From the NCBI RefSeq assembly GCF_003071365.1, contig NZ_CP028960.1, positions 248,001-312,000 of the forward strand: a DNA stretch of 64,000 bases, given 5' to 3'. Below the pieces are notes generated by a model, which had not been told where the DNA came from, made no database searches, and saw nothing but the letters and a program-made list of their open reading frames with translations. The DNA comes from Methyloceanibacter sp. wino2 (GTDB lineage: Bacteria > Pseudomonadota > Alphaproteobacteria > Rhizobiales > Methyloligellaceae). Of the stretch, positions 37,527-48,484 are shown one piece after another (the stretch's first letter is position 1; each line of letters begins with the position of its first letter). Both the position numbers and the translations under genes were made by a program.

Positions 37527-38972
37527 ATGAGCTTTTCAAATCTTGGCTTAAGCCCAAAAGTCGAATCTGCGGTCGAAGCGGCCGGGTTCGATACGCCGAC
37601 TCCTATTCAAGCCCAAGCGATACCCGTAGCCGTCTCTGGCCGCGATGTCTTGGGGATAGCGCAGACGGGTACCGGTAAGACGGCCTCCTTCGTGCTCCCC
37701 ATGCTGACGCGCCTCGAACGCGGACGCGCCCGGGCACGCATGCCGCGAACGTTGATCCTGGAACCGACGCGCGAACTCGCCGCTCAGGTCGCCGAGGCGT
37801 TCGAACTTCTCGGCAAGAACCACAGGCTGACCGTCGCCCTGCTGATTGGCGGCGTCTCCTACGAGGAGCAGAACAAGAAGCTGGACCGTGGCGCGGATGT
37901 GGTGATCGCCACGCCGGGCCGCCTTCTCGATCACCTCGAGCGCGGCAAGCTCCTGCTCAACAGCATAGAGATCCTCGTCGTCGACGAGGCCGACCGAATG
38001 CTCGATATGGGGTTCATCCCGGACATCGAGCGCATCTGTAAGGTCCTCCCCTTCACGCGGCAGACCCTCTTCTTCTCCGCGACCATGCCGCCCGAAATCC
38101 AGCGGCTCGCCGACAACTTCCTACATACGCCGGAGCGCATCGAAGTCGCCCGGCCCGCGTCCGCCGCAGCGACCATCACGCAGCGTCTGAAAAAGACGGG
38201 CGATCAACCGGCAGAGAAACGCGAAGCGTTGCGCAGCTTGATCCGGGAGGAAGACGTCAACAACGCCATCATCTTCTGCAATCGCAAGAAGGATGTGGGT
38301 GTCGTCTTCCGCTCGTTGCAGCGCCACGGCTTCAATGTGGGCGCGCTGCACGGCGACATGGATCAGCGCCAGCGCACAGCAACGCTCGATGCCTTTCGTA
38401 GCGGCGAGATTCCGCTCCTCGTCGCCAGCGACGTGGCGGCCCGTGGGCTCGACATTCCCGCAGTGAGCCATGTCTTCAATTACGACGTTCCGGTCCATCC
38501 CGAAGACTACGTGCACCGCATTGGCCGCACGGGCCGAGCCGGCCGTGAGGGTCACGCCGCGATGCTTGTCACGCCCAAGGACCACAAGGCTCTGAAGGCC
38601 ATCGAATCGTTGTTGCGCGAGGAGATTGCCTGGGTGGATGGCGCGCCCAATCCGCAGGAAGTTGAGGAAGCCAAGAGCGCCGGCCGCGAAAACGGACGCG
38701 GACGCCGCCGAGGCGGCCGTTCCCGGCGCAGCGGCCAAAAGTCTTCCGAGGCGGAAGCGGCCGAACCTCCCAAGCAGCAGCACGCTGATCGCAAGTCCAA
38801 CGACGGCGACGCGCGGCCAGCCGCGAAGGCGAAGCCGGCTCCCAAGCCAGCACCCAAAGCCAAGCCGAACTCGGCGGGCAAATCCCGCTCCGGCCAGGGC
38901 CGCGAGAACCAGCCCGTGGGCATGGGAGACCACGTCCCCGCCTTCATGATGCGGCCGGTGCGCGCAACCTAA
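37527..38972 (+). CDS. rhlE: DEAD-box RNA helicase, RhlE type
   Basis: The 481-residue helicase contains the Q-motif (PTPIQAQAIPV), AQTGTGKT, PTRELAAQ, TPGRLLD, DEAD (VVDEADRMLDMGF), SAT, and the C-domain ARGLDIP and HRIGRTGRAG. The last 100 residues are a low-complexity basic tail rich in Lys, Ala, Pro and Arg, likely RNA-binding. A 245-base leader precedes it. RhlE-like helicases act in ribosome and mRNA metabolism, often in the cold. Confidence 0.93.
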   Translation: MSFSNLGLSPKVESAVEAAGFDTPTPIQAQAIPVAVSGRDVLGIAQTGTGKTASFVLPMLTRLERGRARARMPRTLILEPTRELAAQVAEAFELLGKNHRLTVALLIGGVSYEEQNKKLDRGADVVIATPGRLLDHLERGKLLLNSIEILVVDEADRMLDMGFIPDIERICKVLPFTRQTLFFSATMPPEIQRLADNFLHTPERIEVARPASAAATITQRLKKTGDQPAEKREALRSLIREEDVNNAIIFCNRKKDVGVVFRSLQRHGFNVGALHGDMDQRQRTATLDAFRSGEIPLLVASDVAARGLDIPAVSHVFNYDVPVHPEDYVHRIGRTGRAGREGHAAMLVTPKDHKALKAIESLLREEIAWVDGAPNPQEVEEAKSAGRENGRGRRRGGRSRRSGQKSSEAEAAEPPKQQHADRKSNDGDARPAAKAKPAPKPAPKAKPNSAGKSRSGQGRENQPVGMGDHVPAFMMRPVRAT

Positions 38973-38990
38973 GTTTTTCGGAAAACGCCG

Positions 38991-39383
38991 TTATTCGGCG
39001 ATATTGGCCGGCTCTGGATCCGGCTGACCTGCGGGCTTGAGCATCACGGACTCGCCGCAGCCACAGGCGCTGGTCTGGTTCGGATTGTTGAACACGAACC
39101 CCGACCGCATCTGACTGACCTGATAATCCATCTCGGTTCCGAGCAGAAACATCAGGGCCGACGGGTCGATAAGGATGGTCACGCCCTTGTCCTCGACCAC
39201 TTCGTCATGGGGCTTGCGCTCGGCGGCGTACTCCATCGTGTACTCCATACCGGCACAACCACCGTTCTTGACGCCGATGCGAACAGCCTCCATCTCCGGG
39301 CCCGAGGCAGAACCCAGTTTGCGCAGCCGCTCGGCGGCGGCTTCGGTGAGACTCATGGCTTGAGGGCGCGGTCGATTGGTCAT
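38991..39383 (-). CDS. sufA: Iron-sulfur assembly protein SufA
   Basis: The protein of 121 to 130 residues is of the IscA/SufA type. The three conserved cysteines are in GGCAG (within GVKNGGCAGMEY) and SACGCGES near the C-terminus. It carries Fe-S clusters from SufBCD to apoproteins. The start is ATG 39383 or ATG 39356 (MSLTEAAAERLRKLG). It is the last gene of the suf operon. Confidence 0.93.
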   Translation of the reverse strand: MTNRPRPQAMSLTEAAAERLRKLGSASGPEMEAVRIGVKNGGCAGMEYTMEYAAERKPHDEVVEDKGVTILIDPSALMFLLGTEMDYQVSQMRSGFVFNNPNQTSACGCGESVMLKPAGQPDPEPANIAE

Positions 39384-39438
39384 GCTTCGAAAATGGGACG
39401 GATTCCCTGGTACTTCAAGTGCCTAGAATATCAAACGC

Positions 39439-39930
39439 CTAGAACATGTTGAGGGCGAGACGCGCCTCGTCGGACATCCGCGACATGTCCCAAGGCGGAT
39501 CGAAGACCAGATTGACGTCGACCTGCCCGACCCCCGGCACGGACGCGACCGCATTCTGGACCCAGCCGGGCATTTCGCCCGCTACCGGACATCCCGGGGC
39601 CGTCAGGGTCATTTCGATCTCGATATTCCGGTCGTCATCGACGTCGATCTTGTAGATCAGGCCGAGTTCGTAGATATCGACGGGAATTTCGGGGTCGAAC
39701 ACCGTTTTCAACGCGCTGACGAGATCGCCGTGCAGCCGCTCGAGCTCATCGGGCGGGATGGAGGACGGTGCGTCCTCGTCGAAGGGCGACGGATCCGGCG
39801 CAGCGCCAGGATCGCCGGCCTCTGGGGCCTCAGCCGCGGACTGAATATGGCCCGGTACGGACTGAGACAGCCCCGGCGACATTTCGTTTGGGATGTCAGT
39901 GTCTTCGCTTCGTTGAGTCTTTTCAACCAT
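39439..39930 (-). CDS. sufT: SUF-linked DUF59 protein (SufT/SufX type)
   Basis: The 163-residue product has a disordered, proline-rich N-terminal 60 residues and then a DUF59/MIP18 domain. That domain shows LKTVFDPEIPVDIYELGLIY, MTLTAPGCPVAGEMPGWV and VFDPPWDMSRMS. Such proteins help mature Fe-S proteins. It sits between sufS and sufA, the usual alphaproteobacterial order. Confidence 0.93.
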   Translation of the reverse strand: MVEKTQRSEDTDIPNEMSPGLSQSVPGHIQSAAEAPEAGDPGAAPDPSPFDEDAPSSIPPDELERLHGDLVSALKTVFDPEIPVDIYELGLIYKIDVDDDRNIEIEMTLTAPGCPVAGEMPGWVQNAVASVPGVGQVDVNLVFDPPWDMSRMSDEARLALNMF

Positions 39931-39962
39931 CTGGGAAGCCTTCCTTAGGGCCCATCTTAGCC

Positions 39963-41222
39963 CTAGGCGAACATGGCGCGCACCTTGTGCAGCGCGTCCA
40001 CCAATCGATCCACATCGTCTTGGCTATTATACATGGCGAAAGATGCCCGGCATGTCGAGGTGACACCAAAGCGCGCCAGGAGCGGCTCACAGCAATGTGT
40101 GCCGGCCCTGACCGCCACGCCATAGCGGTCCAGGATGGTGCTGATGTCGTGCGGGTGGGCCCCGTCGACCTCGAACGAGACGATACCGCCCTTCCCTTCG
40201 GCCTGGCCGTAGATCTTCAGCCAATTCAACTCGCCCAGCCGGTCCATGGCGTAGGTCAGCACTTCGTGCTCATGCGCGGCGATATTCTCCCGGCCGATCG
40301 ATTCCACATAATCGATTGCGGCGCCGAGTCCGATCGCTTGGACGATGGCGGGCGTTCCCGCCTCGAAGCGATGGGGTGGCGTCGCGTAGGTCACCTCGTC
40401 GGTGGTGACATAGCCGATCATCTCGCCGCCGCCCTGATAGGGCCGCATGGCGTCCAGCAGCGCCTTTTTCCCGTAAAGAACACCGATGCCCGTCGGGCCG
40501 TAGAGTTTGTGGCCCGTGAAGGTATAGAAGTCGCAATCGAGATCGCGCACATCGACAGGGAGATGGACCGCGCCCTGCGCGCCATCGACCAGCACCGGCA
40601 CGCCATGGTCATGCGCGATCCGCACGACCTCCTTGATCGGAACGATCGTGCCGAGCACGTTCGACATCTGGGTGATCGCGATCATCTTGGTGCGCGGCGA
40701 GATCAGCTTCTCGAACTCATCGAGCAGAAACGTCCCGTCGTCTGCGACCGGTGCCCATTTCAGCACCGCGCCTTGGCGCTCGCGCAGGAAATGCCACGGC
40801 ACGATATTGGAGTGATGCTCCATGATCGAAATGAGGATCTCGTCGCCCGCCTCGATACGGGGCGACCCGAACGACGAGGCCACGAGGTTGATGGCCTCGG
40901 TCGCGTTCCGGGTGAAGATGATCTCTTCATCATGGGCCGCATTCAGGAAGGCCCGCACTTTTCCGCGCGCCTTCTCGAAATTCTCCGTGGCCAAATTCGA
41001 CAGATAGTGAAGCCCACGATGGACGTTGGCGTATTCGGCTGAATAGGCCTGGGTGATCGTGTCGATCACCTGAAGCGGCTTCTGAGCCGAAGCGCCGTTG
41101 TCGAGATAGGTCAGCGGCTCGCCATGTACCGTCTCCGATAGGATGGGAAAGTCCGCCCGGATGCGCTCGACGTCGAACGAGGCCGTTTGTGAGGTGCCGG
41201 AGGACGGGGACATGACATTCAT
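39963..41222 (-). CDS. sufS: Cysteine desulfurase SufS
   Basis: The 419-residue group II cysteine desulfurase shows YLDNGASAQKPLQVID at the N-terminus and FTRNATEAINLVASS. The PLP-lysine motif is DFYTFTGHKLYGPTGIGVLYG, and the active-site cysteine lies in RAGTHCCEPLL. It supplies sulfur to SufB with help from a SufE-like partner not seen here. It is the second desulfurase gene of the operon. Confidence 0.95.
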   Translation of the reverse strand: MNVMSPSSGTSQTASFDVERIRADFPILSETVHGEPLTYLDNGASAQKPLQVIDTITQAYSAEYANVHRGLHYLSNLATENFEKARGKVRAFLNAAHDEEIIFTRNATEAINLVASSFGSPRIEAGDEILISIMEHHSNIVPWHFLRERQGAVLKWAPVADDGTFLLDEFEKLISPRTKMIAITQMSNVLGTIVPIKEVVRIAHDHGVPVLVDGAQGAVHLPVDVRDLDCDFYTFTGHKLYGPTGIGVLYGKKALLDAMRPYQGGGEMIGYVTTDEVTYATPPHRFEAGTPAIVQAIGLGAAIDYVESIGRENIAAHEHEVLTYAMDRLGELNWLKIYGQAEGKGGIVSFEVDGAHPHDISTILDRYGVAVRAGTHCCEPLLARFGVTSTCRASFAMYNSQDDVDRLVDALHKVRAMFA

Positions 41223-41231
41223 CGGGTCCCC

Positions 41232-42584
41232 CTACTCCGCCGGCGTGCCGAGCCACTCGGCGGCAACGGCGGTGAAGGCATCCCCGATCGTCTCGTCGTC
41301 CAGGGCCTCGAACGCCTCGCCAACAAACGCTTGGATCAGAAGCGCCCGCGCCTGGGCTTCGGGAAGGCCGCGCGCGCGCAGGTAGAACAGCAGCTCTTCG
41401 TCGATCTGGCCGGACGTGGCGCCATGACCGCAGACGACGTCGTCGGCGTAGATCTCCAGCTCGGGCTTCGAGTCGAACTCGGCCGTCTCGGAAAGGAGCA
41501 GCGCCTGGGACATCTGCTTGCCGTCGGTCTTCTGGGCGTCTTGGGCGACGACGATCTTGCCCTGGAACACGCCACGGGCCTCGTCGTTGAGGACGAGCTT
41601 GAATAGTTCGCGGCTTTCACAGGCCGGGACGTTGTGCTCGACCACGAGTGTCGTGTCGCAATGCTGGGTCCCGCGCGCCAGCGTCGCGCCGGAAATATCC
41701 GTGGCCGCGTTCTCGCCGTCGAAGCGGACATAGACCTGATTGCGCGCCAACGCGGCACCCGTCGAGACATGGAATGCGTTGTAGCGCGCCTCCGCACCGA
41801 CATTGGCCGCCCAGACGTTCAGGTGAATCGTTTCAAGGGCTTCGCGCTGCAGCTTGAGGTGCTGAATCGCCGATTTCGCCGCCAACGACACCGTCGTGAC
41901 TACGTTGCGCTGAATGCCCGAGACACCGAACGTGCCGAAGCTCTCGATAAGGGTCGCCGAGGCGCCCTCCTCCGCAACAACGGCGTTGCGCGTGTAGATC
42001 GAACCGGCCTTGCCCGGGGCATCGAGATGGATCAGATGGATCGGCTTCTGAAGCGTCAGGCCTTCGGGCAACCGCACCGCGATGCCTGCCGTCATCAGCG
42101 CCGTATTGAGCGCGATCACCACATCCTCGCCGCGTCCTCCGGCTTCCTCAAGGCTCGCCGCCAGCCAGGCAGGCGGCGACTCCAGCATCTGCGCGAGCGG
42201 CGCGATCTCGACACCGGCCTTGCGCAGATCCTCGACGTCGGACAGGTCCGCGCGGAACTCGCCGGCGGCGATGACGAGACGGTAGGCCGGCAACGCCATG
42301 AAGGCCTTGCCGATCGCCGTCTCCAGATCCGCATCACTGACGGAAGTGTCCGCTTCGGCCAGAAGCGGCGGGATGCTGTCGAGCGCGCCGCGCAGATCGG
42401 TGTATTTCCATTCTTCCACGCGGCGGTGGGGCAAGCCGAGACCCGCATAGGTCTGGATTGCGCTCTTCCGCATGGCCGCGATCGCCGCATCGCCGGGCAA
42501 TGCGTCCGCCGCGTGCTCGAAGAGATCGAGCAGATCCTGCTCGGCCTTGGTCGTGAATTGTTGGACGGGTACGTCCATCAGCAT
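41232..42584 (-). CDS. sufD: Fe-S assembly scaffold SufD
   Basis: The 450-residue SufB/SufD-family protein ends in the family core ADDVVCGHGATSGQIDEELLFYLRARGL. It interacts with SufB and SufC in the scaffold complex. The ATG at 42584 is preceded by sufC with a 6-base gap. Its stop is 9 bases before sufS. Confidence 0.95.
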   Translation of the reverse strand: MLMDVPVQQFTTKAEQDLLDLFEHAADALPGDAAIAAMRKSAIQTYAGLGLPHRRVEEWKYTDLRGALDSIPPLLAEADTSVSDADLETAIGKAFMALPAYRLVIAAGEFRADLSDVEDLRKAGVEIAPLAQMLESPPAWLAASLEEAGGRGEDVVIALNTALMTAGIAVRLPEGLTLQKPIHLIHLDAPGKAGSIYTRNAVVAEEGASATLIESFGTFGVSGIQRNVVTTVSLAAKSAIQHLKLQREALETIHLNVWAANVGAEARYNAFHVSTGAALARNQVYVRFDGENAATDISGATLARGTQHCDTTLVVEHNVPACESRELFKLVLNDEARGVFQGKIVVAQDAQKTDGKQMSQALLLSETAEFDSKPELEIYADDVVCGHGATSGQIDEELLFYLRARGLPEAQARALLIQAFVGEAFEALDDETIGDAFTAVAAEWLGTPAE

Positions 42585-42590
42585 GCTCCC

Positions 42591-43352
<762 letters not shown>

Positions 43353-43412
43353 TTGGTCTTTCTAAAGTCTTGGTCTTGAATCGCTTTGCGAGGATGGAAG
43401 AGCGCGCAGGAT

Positions 43413-44885
43413 CTAGCCCACGCTGCCTTCCAGCGAAATGCCGATCAGCTTTTGCGTCTCGGCCATGAACTCCATCGGCAACTGCTGCAGCACGTCGCGC
43501 ACGAAGCCGTTCACGATGAGCGCCACGGCTTCCTCTTCGGAGAGGCCACGGCTCAGGCAGTAGAACAACTGATCGTCGGAGATCTTCGAGGTGGTCGCCT
43601 CGTGCTCGAACGTGGCCGACGAATTCTTCGCCTCGATATACGGGATCGTATGGGCCCCGCATCTGTCGCCGATAAGGAGCGAGTCGCAGCAGGTGAAGTT
43701 GCGCGCATTTGTGGCCCTGCGATGGGCCGAGACGAGGCCGCGGTAGGTGTTATCCGAGAACCCGGCGGCGATGCCCTTGGAGATGATGCGGCTCGACGTG
43801 TCGCGGCCAAGATGGATCATCTTGGTGCCGCTGTCGACCTGCTGATAGCCATTGGAGATCGCGATCGAGTAGAACTCGCCGCGGCTGCCATGGCCGCGCA
43901 GGATGCAGGACGGGTACTTCCAGGTGATGGCCGATCCGGTCTCGACTTGCGTCCACGAGATCTTCGAGCGGTCGCCACGGCAGTCGCCGCGCTTGGTCAC
44001 GAAGTTGTAGACCCCGCCCTTCCCTTCCGCGTCGCCCGGATACCAGTTCTGCACGGTCGAGTATTTGATCTCGGCGTCTTCCAGTGCGACCAGTTCGACC
44101 ACCGCCGCGTGCAATTGGTTTTCGTCGCGCATCGGCGCCGTGCAGCCTTCGAGATAGCTCACATAGGCGCCCTTGTCGGCGATGATCAGCGTGCGTTCGA
44201 ACTGTCCCGTGTTCTCCGCATTGATGCGGAAATAGGTGGACAGCTCCATCGGGCAGCGGACGCCTTCCGGCACATAGACGAACGACCCGTCGGAGAACAC
44301 GGCCGAGTTCAGCGTCGCGTAGAAATTGTCCGTGACCGGCACGACCGACCCCAGATACTTCTTCACGAGCTCGGGGTGGTTCCTCACCGCCTCGGAGATG
44401 GAGCAGAATATGACGCCGGCCTTGGCCAACTCCTCGCGGAAGGTCGTAACCACGGACACGCTGTCGAAGACAGCATCCACGGCAACCTTCGGCGCGCCTT
44501 GCACGCCCGCGAGCACTTCCTGCTCTTTCAGCGGAATACCGAGCTTCTCATAGGTCTTGAGCAGCTCGGGATCGACCTCTTCGAGGCTCTTGGGGCCCTC
44601 GGTGCTCTTCGGCGCGGCGTAATAGTAGAGGTCCTCAAAGTCGATCTTCGGATAGTGGACCTTGGCCCAGGTGGGCTCCTGCATGGTGCGCCAGCGCTTA
44701 TAGGCTTCCAGCCGCCATTCGAGCATCCATTCGGGCTCGCCCTTCTTGGCCGAAATGAAGCGGACGATGTCTTCGTTCAGCCCTCTCGGGGCCATGACCG
44801 ATTCAATCTCGGTCGAGAAGCCGTACTTGTACTTGTCGACGTCGATTTCTTTGACGCGTTCAACGGTTTCATCGACTGCAGGCAT
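43413..44885 (-). CDS. sufB: Fe-S assembly scaffold SufB
   Basis: The 490-residue scaffold protein builds the nascent cluster. Family segments include [52 protein letters not shown] and [25 protein letters not shown] 44885 starts [15 protein letters not shown]. It follows the first cysteine desulfurase by 54 bases. Confidence 0.97.
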   Translation of the reverse strand: MPAVDETVERVKEIDVDKYKYGFSTEIESVMAPRGLNEDIVRFISAKKGEPEWMLEWRLEAYKRWRTMQEPTWAKVHYPKIDFEDLYYYAAPKSTEGPKSLEEVDPELLKTYEKLGIPLKEQEVLAGVQGAPKVAVDAVFDSVSVVTTFREELAKAGVIFCSISEAVRNHPELVKKYLGSVVPVTDNFYATLNSAVFSDGSFVYVPEGVRCPMELSTYFRINAENTGQFERTLIIADKGAYVSYLEGCTAPMRDENQLHAAVVELVALEDAEIKYSTVQNWYPGDAEGKGGVYNFVTKRGDCRGDRSKISWTQVETGSAITWKYPSCILRGHGSRGEFYSIAISNGYQQVDSGTKMIHLGRDTSSRIISKGIAAGFSDNTYRGLVSAHRRATNARNFTCCDSLLIGDRCGAHTIPYIEAKNSSATFEHEATTSKISDDQLFYCLSRGLSEEEAVALIVNGFVRDVLQQLPMEFMAETQKLIGISLEGSVG

Positions 44886-44939
44886 CGTCTTTTTCCCAAT
44901 CTCGTTTCGGTCTTAAGCGTACGGAACGGCGAAATACCG

Positions 44940-46091
44940 CTAAGCCGCCGCTTTCTCGTCTTTCCTCAGCCGTTTGACGAGGTCGCCAAATGCACTGAGG
45001 AAGTCTTGGATATCGTTATCGCAACTGCGAAAACCAAGGCTCACCCGGATCGCGGCTCGCGCCACTTCCGGATCTGCCCCCATGGCGGTCAAAACGTGCG
45101 ACGTCTCGACCTTGCCGGACGAGCACGCGCTTCCGGCACTGACAGATACGCCGGCAAGGTCGAGGCCGATCACAAGCGTTTCCGCCTTCAGGCCCGGCAC
45201 CGCAATCAAGGACGTATTCGGCAACCGCGCTACGGACTGCGCGAACACCACGGCATCGGGCGCAATGGTCCGCACACCCTCTTCGAGCGCATCGCGGAGC
45301 CTTGCGATCTCGCCCATAGCCGACAGCTCCTTGGCTGCCAGATCCGCAGCCACACCGAAGCCGACAAGGCCGGCCACATTCTCTGTGCCCGGACGGCGGC
45401 GGCTTTCCTGTCCGCCACCGGTCATCAGGGGCTGAACGCTCGCACCCGCCGCCAGGACCACGGCGCCGACGCCCTTGGGCCCGCCGATCTTGTGGGCCGA
45501 AAGCGTCAAAAGATCCGCTCCCAGCGCACTCATGTCGAGCGGGAGCCGACCGGCCACTTGGATCGCGTCCGTATGCAACACGCCGCCCGTTTCGTGGACG
45601 AGGCCCGCTGCCTCAGCGACCGGCTGCGCGGCGCCTGTCTCATTGTTCGCCGCCATCAGGGACACGAAGGGACGACTGCCCTCCGGGACCTCTTCGGCAA
45701 GCATCCGGGCCAGGCTGCCCAGATCGACGATGCCCTCACCCGTCACCGGGAGCACAGTCCGTGCGCCGGGTCTGAAGCGGCCGCCCGACAGGACGGACGG
45801 ATGTTCGATCGACGAGATGAACGCCTTCCACGACGCCCCGCCACCAGGCGGCGCCAACGCAAGCGCATTCGCCTCAGAGCCGCCGCTCGTGAAGATCACG
45901 TCTTCGGGCCGGGCATTGACGAGAGCGGCAACCTTGGTGCGCGCTTCCTCTATCGCCGCCCGCGCGGCGCGGCCCTCCGCATGGACGGACGAGGGGTTGC
46001 CCACCAGATCGAACGCGTCCTGCATCGCCTCGCGGACTTCCGGCCGCAAGGGAGCTGTCGCATTGTGGTCAAGGTAGGCGCGCTGGTTCAT
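44940..46091 (-). CDS. sufS2: Cysteine desulfurase of IscS/NifS type (first suf gene)
   Basis: The 383-residue group I cysteine desulfurase shows YLDHNATAPLRPEVREAM, FTSGGSEANALAL, SAHKIGGPKGVGAVVL with the PLP lysine, and VSAGSACSSGKVETSHVL with the catalytic cysteine. It heads the suf operon, as in many alphaproteobacteria. The Irr box and promoter lie 146 to 198 bases upstream. Confidence 0.94.
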   Translation of the reverse strand: MNQRAYLDHNATAPLRPEVREAMQDAFDLVGNPSSVHAEGRAARAAIEEARTKVAALVNARPEDVIFTSGGSEANALALAPPGGGASWKAFISSIEHPSVLSGGRFRPGARTVLPVTGEGIVDLGSLARMLAEEVPEGSRPFVSLMAANNETGAAQPVAEAAGLVHETGGVLHTDAIQVAGRLPLDMSALGADLLTLSAHKIGGPKGVGAVVLAAGASVQPLMTGGGQESRRRPGTENVAGLVGFGVAADLAAKELSAMGEIARLRDALEEGVRTIAPDAVVFAQSVARLPNTSLIAVPGLKAETLVIGLDLAGVSVSAGSACSSGKVETSHVLTAMGADPEVARAAIRVSLGFRSCDNDIQDFLSAFGDLVKRLRKDEKAAA

Positions 46092-46236
46092 GCTCTTTCG
46101 AAGCCGGAGGACTGATTTCGGTCCCGTCGGCCCTTCTAGGCGGTTATCGCTTGCACGAGCCCCTGTAGCCCGTGCTAAGAAGCCCGGCCTGACAGTCGGC
46201 TCGATCCTTGCGCCCAGCTAGATCGGAACAGCCTTG

Positions 46237-46253
46237 TTTGGAACAATTCTAAT
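46237..46253 (-). promoter_or_regulatory. Irr box (iron control element) at the suf promoter
   Basis: The plus strand reads TTTGGAACAATTCTAAT, matching 12 of 14 fixed positions of TTTAGAA-N3-TTCTAAA. It starts seven bases after the -10 hexamer, so it covers the expected transcription start of the suf operon. Irr is the heme/iron regulator of Hyphomicrobiales. The binding protein here is inferred. Confidence 0.7.
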
Positions 46254-46260
46254 CTCTTGT

Positions 46261-46289
46261 TTTATAGGATTCTGATGGGGCCAAGTCAA
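46261..46289 (-). promoter_or_regulatory. Sigma70 promoter of the suf operon
   Basis: On the minus strand TTGACT (46289-46284) and TATAAA (46266-46261) are separated by the ideal 17 bases. Transcription should start near 46254, leaving a leader of about 160 bases before sufS2. Confidence 0.7.
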
Positions 46290-46400
46290 GCAATGCCGCG
46301 GCGGCAAACGCGCGGCGGAGCCTGAAAATCCGAAAAACCGGCCCCATATACGCAAGACCAATCCTGTCTGCTTACCAGACCAGCCGAGGCCCTAGCATAC

Positions 46401-47084
46401 ATGCCTGAAGTCAATATTAGCGGCCCAGCCGGCCGGATCGAAGCCCGCTACCACCATCAGCCGGCGGCTAATTCTCCGGTCGCCCTGATTCTCCATCCCC
46501 ACCCGCAATTCGGCGGGACGATGAACAATCAGGTTGTCTACCACATGTATTACGCCTTCCAGAAGCGCGGCTTCTCGGTCCTGCGCTTCAATTTCCGCGG
46601 CGTCGGCCGCAGCGAAGGTCTGTTCGACAACGGTCCAGGCGAGCTTGCGGATGCCGCGACGGCGCTGGATTGGCTCCAGGCCTACAATGCCGACGCACCC
46701 TCCTGCTGGATTGCCGGTGCCTCTTTCGGCTCCTGGATCGCCATGCAGCTTCTGATGCGCCGTCCGGAGATCGAGGGCTTCATCTGCGTAGCCCCGCCCG
46801 CGAACCTCTACGACTTCTCGTTCCTGGCCCCCTGCCCGTCCTCGGGCCTGATGGTCAACGGCGCAAAAGATCGAGTCGTTCCAACCGAATCCGTGCGCGG
46901 GCTCGTGGAAAGGCTGAAGACCCAGAAGGACGCCATCGTCGATCATGCGACGGTCCCCGATGCCAACCATTTCTTCGAGGACCAGATGGAAGGCCTCATG
47001 GAGGTCATCGACGGCTATCTCGACAAGCGCCTCGGCAAACCCAAGCCGCAAAAAGGCAAGGCCAAGAAGGAGTCGGCAGCCTAG
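46401..47084 (+). CDS. Alpha/beta hydrolase (COG2945 type)
   Basis: The 227-residue protein has the oxyanion/lid pattern ALILHPHPQFGGTMNNQVV and FNFRGVGRSEG. The nucleophile region is CWIAGASFGSWIAMQLL (Ser in GASFGS), with an Asp in NGAKDRVVPTE and a His in ANHFFE. The tail is Lys-rich. The natural substrate is unknown. It is divergent from the suf operon and shares the intergenic region. Confidence 0.92.
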   Translation: MPEVNISGPAGRIEARYHHQPAANSPVALILHPHPQFGGTMNNQVVYHMYYAFQKRGFSVLRFNFRGVGRSEGLFDNGPGELADAATALDWLQAYNADAPSCWIAGASFGSWIAMQLLMRRPEIEGFICVAPPANLYDFSFLAPCPSSGLMVNGAKDRVVPTESVRGLVERLKTQKDAIVDHATVPDANHFFEDQMEGLMEVIDGYLDKRLGKPKPQKGKAKKESAA

Positions 47085-47230
47085 GCTGCCTGACCCCGGC
47101 CCTCACGTGCCGGTTCTCACTGATCGCGAGCGTGGATTCGTGATCGTGCATTGACGCGCCAAACCTGATAGACGCTCGGGCGGGCGCACGCCGCGCTCGA
47201 TTCCATTCGCTACAATCTGCACGTCCGACG

Positions 47231-48484
47231 ATGACCACCGCAAAGTCCGACCTACTCCACGAGCTTTCCGCACGCGGCTATATCCACCAGTGCACCGACG
47301 AGGACGCGCTCGACGCCCTCGCCCGCAAAGAGATCATCACCGGGTACATCGGCTTCGATTGCACGGCACCGAGCCTGCATGTGGGCAACCTCGTCAGCAT
47401 CATGCTGCTCAGGAAACTGCAGCAGACTGGTCACCGGCCCATCGTGCTGATCGGCGGCGGTACGACGAAGGTGGGCGATCCATCCGGCAAGGACGAAGCC
47501 CGCAAGCTGCTCGACGACGCGACGATCGCCTCGAACATCGAGGGCATTCAGCGCGTCTTCTCAAAGTTCGTGACCTTCGGAACCGGGGACCGCGATGCGA
47601 TCCTCCTGAACAACGCCGACTGGCTGGAGAAGCTCAATTACATCTCGTTCCTGCGCGACTACGGACGGCACTTCAGCGTCAACCGCATGCTCAGCCAGGA
47701 CTCGGTGAAGCTTCGGCTCGACCGCGAGCAGAATCTCAGCTTCATCGAATTCAACTACATGGTGCTCCAGGCCTACGACTTCGTGGAGCTCCACCGGCGC
47801 GAAGGATGCCGCCTGCAAATGGGCGGCTCCGACCAATGGGGCAATATCGTCACCGGCATCGAACTCGGCCGGCGGACCGACGGCGTCGAGCTCTTCGGCG
47901 TGACCACGCCGCTGCTCACGACCTCCTCCGGCGCCAAGATGGGCAAGACGGCCGACGGCGCTGTCTGGCTCAACCCGGACATGCTGTCCCCGTACGATTA
48001 CTGGCAGTTTTGGCGGAACGCCGAGGACGCGGACGTGCCGCGCTTCCTCAAGCTCTTCACCGAACTCCCCCTCGACGAGATCGACCGGCTGGCGGCCCTT
48101 CAGGGCGCCGAACTCAACGACGCCAAGAAGATTCTCGCGACGGAAGCGACGGCGCTCGTTCATGGACGAGAAGCGGCCGAACAGGCTGCAGAGACGGCGC
48201 GCGCCACGTTCGAACAAGGGCAGCTCGCCGCCGAACTGCCGACGATCGAAATCCCCAAGGCGGAGCTGGAAAGCGGCTTCGGCGTGCTCACGGCCAGCGT
48301 TCAAGCGGGTTTCGTGAAGTCCACCGGTGAGGCGCGGCGTCAGGTCAAAGGCGGCGGGCTTAAGGTCAACGACGTGGCGGTGAACGACGAGCGGCAGGTT
48401 CTAACCCCCGCCGATCTCACGGCGGACGGCGTGATCAAGCTGTCGCTCGGCAAGAAGCGCCACGCCCTGATCCGGCCGGTCTAG
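47231..48484 (+). CDS. tyrS: Tyrosyl-tRNA synthetase
   Basis: The 417-residue class I synthetase has the HIGH-type motif HVGN in [14 protein letters not shown], the tyrosine-binding [14 protein letters not shown], and the KMSKS-type KMGKT. A C-terminal S4-like RNA-binding domain follows ([16 protein letters not shown]). The TAG stop overlaps the stop of the convergent AsmA-like gene in CTAG. Confidence 0.97.
   Translation: MTTAKSDLLHELSARGYIHQCTDEDALDALARKEIITGYIGFDCTAPSLHVGNLVSIMLLRKLQQTGHRPIVLIGGGTTKVGDPSGKDEARKLLDDATIASNIEGIQRVFSKFVTFGTGDRDAILLNNADWLEKLNYISFLRDYGRHFSVNRMLSQDSVKLRLDREQNLSFIEFNYMVLQAYDFVELHRREGCRLQMGGSDQWGNIVTGIELGRRTDGVELFGVTTPLLTTSSGAKMGKTADGAVWLNPDMLSPYDYWQFWRNAEDADVPRFLKLFTELPLDEIDRLAALQGAELNDAKKILATEATALVHGREAAEQAAETARATFEQGQLAAELPTIEIPKAELESGFGVLTASVQAGFVKSTGEARRQVKGGGLKVNDVAVNDERQVLTPADLTADGVIKLSLGKKRHALIRPV

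Noticed and set aside
43386-46115. A 909-codon open frame on the plus strand opposite sufB and sufS2
   Set aside because: It spans two well-identified genes on the other strand and shows no family motif.
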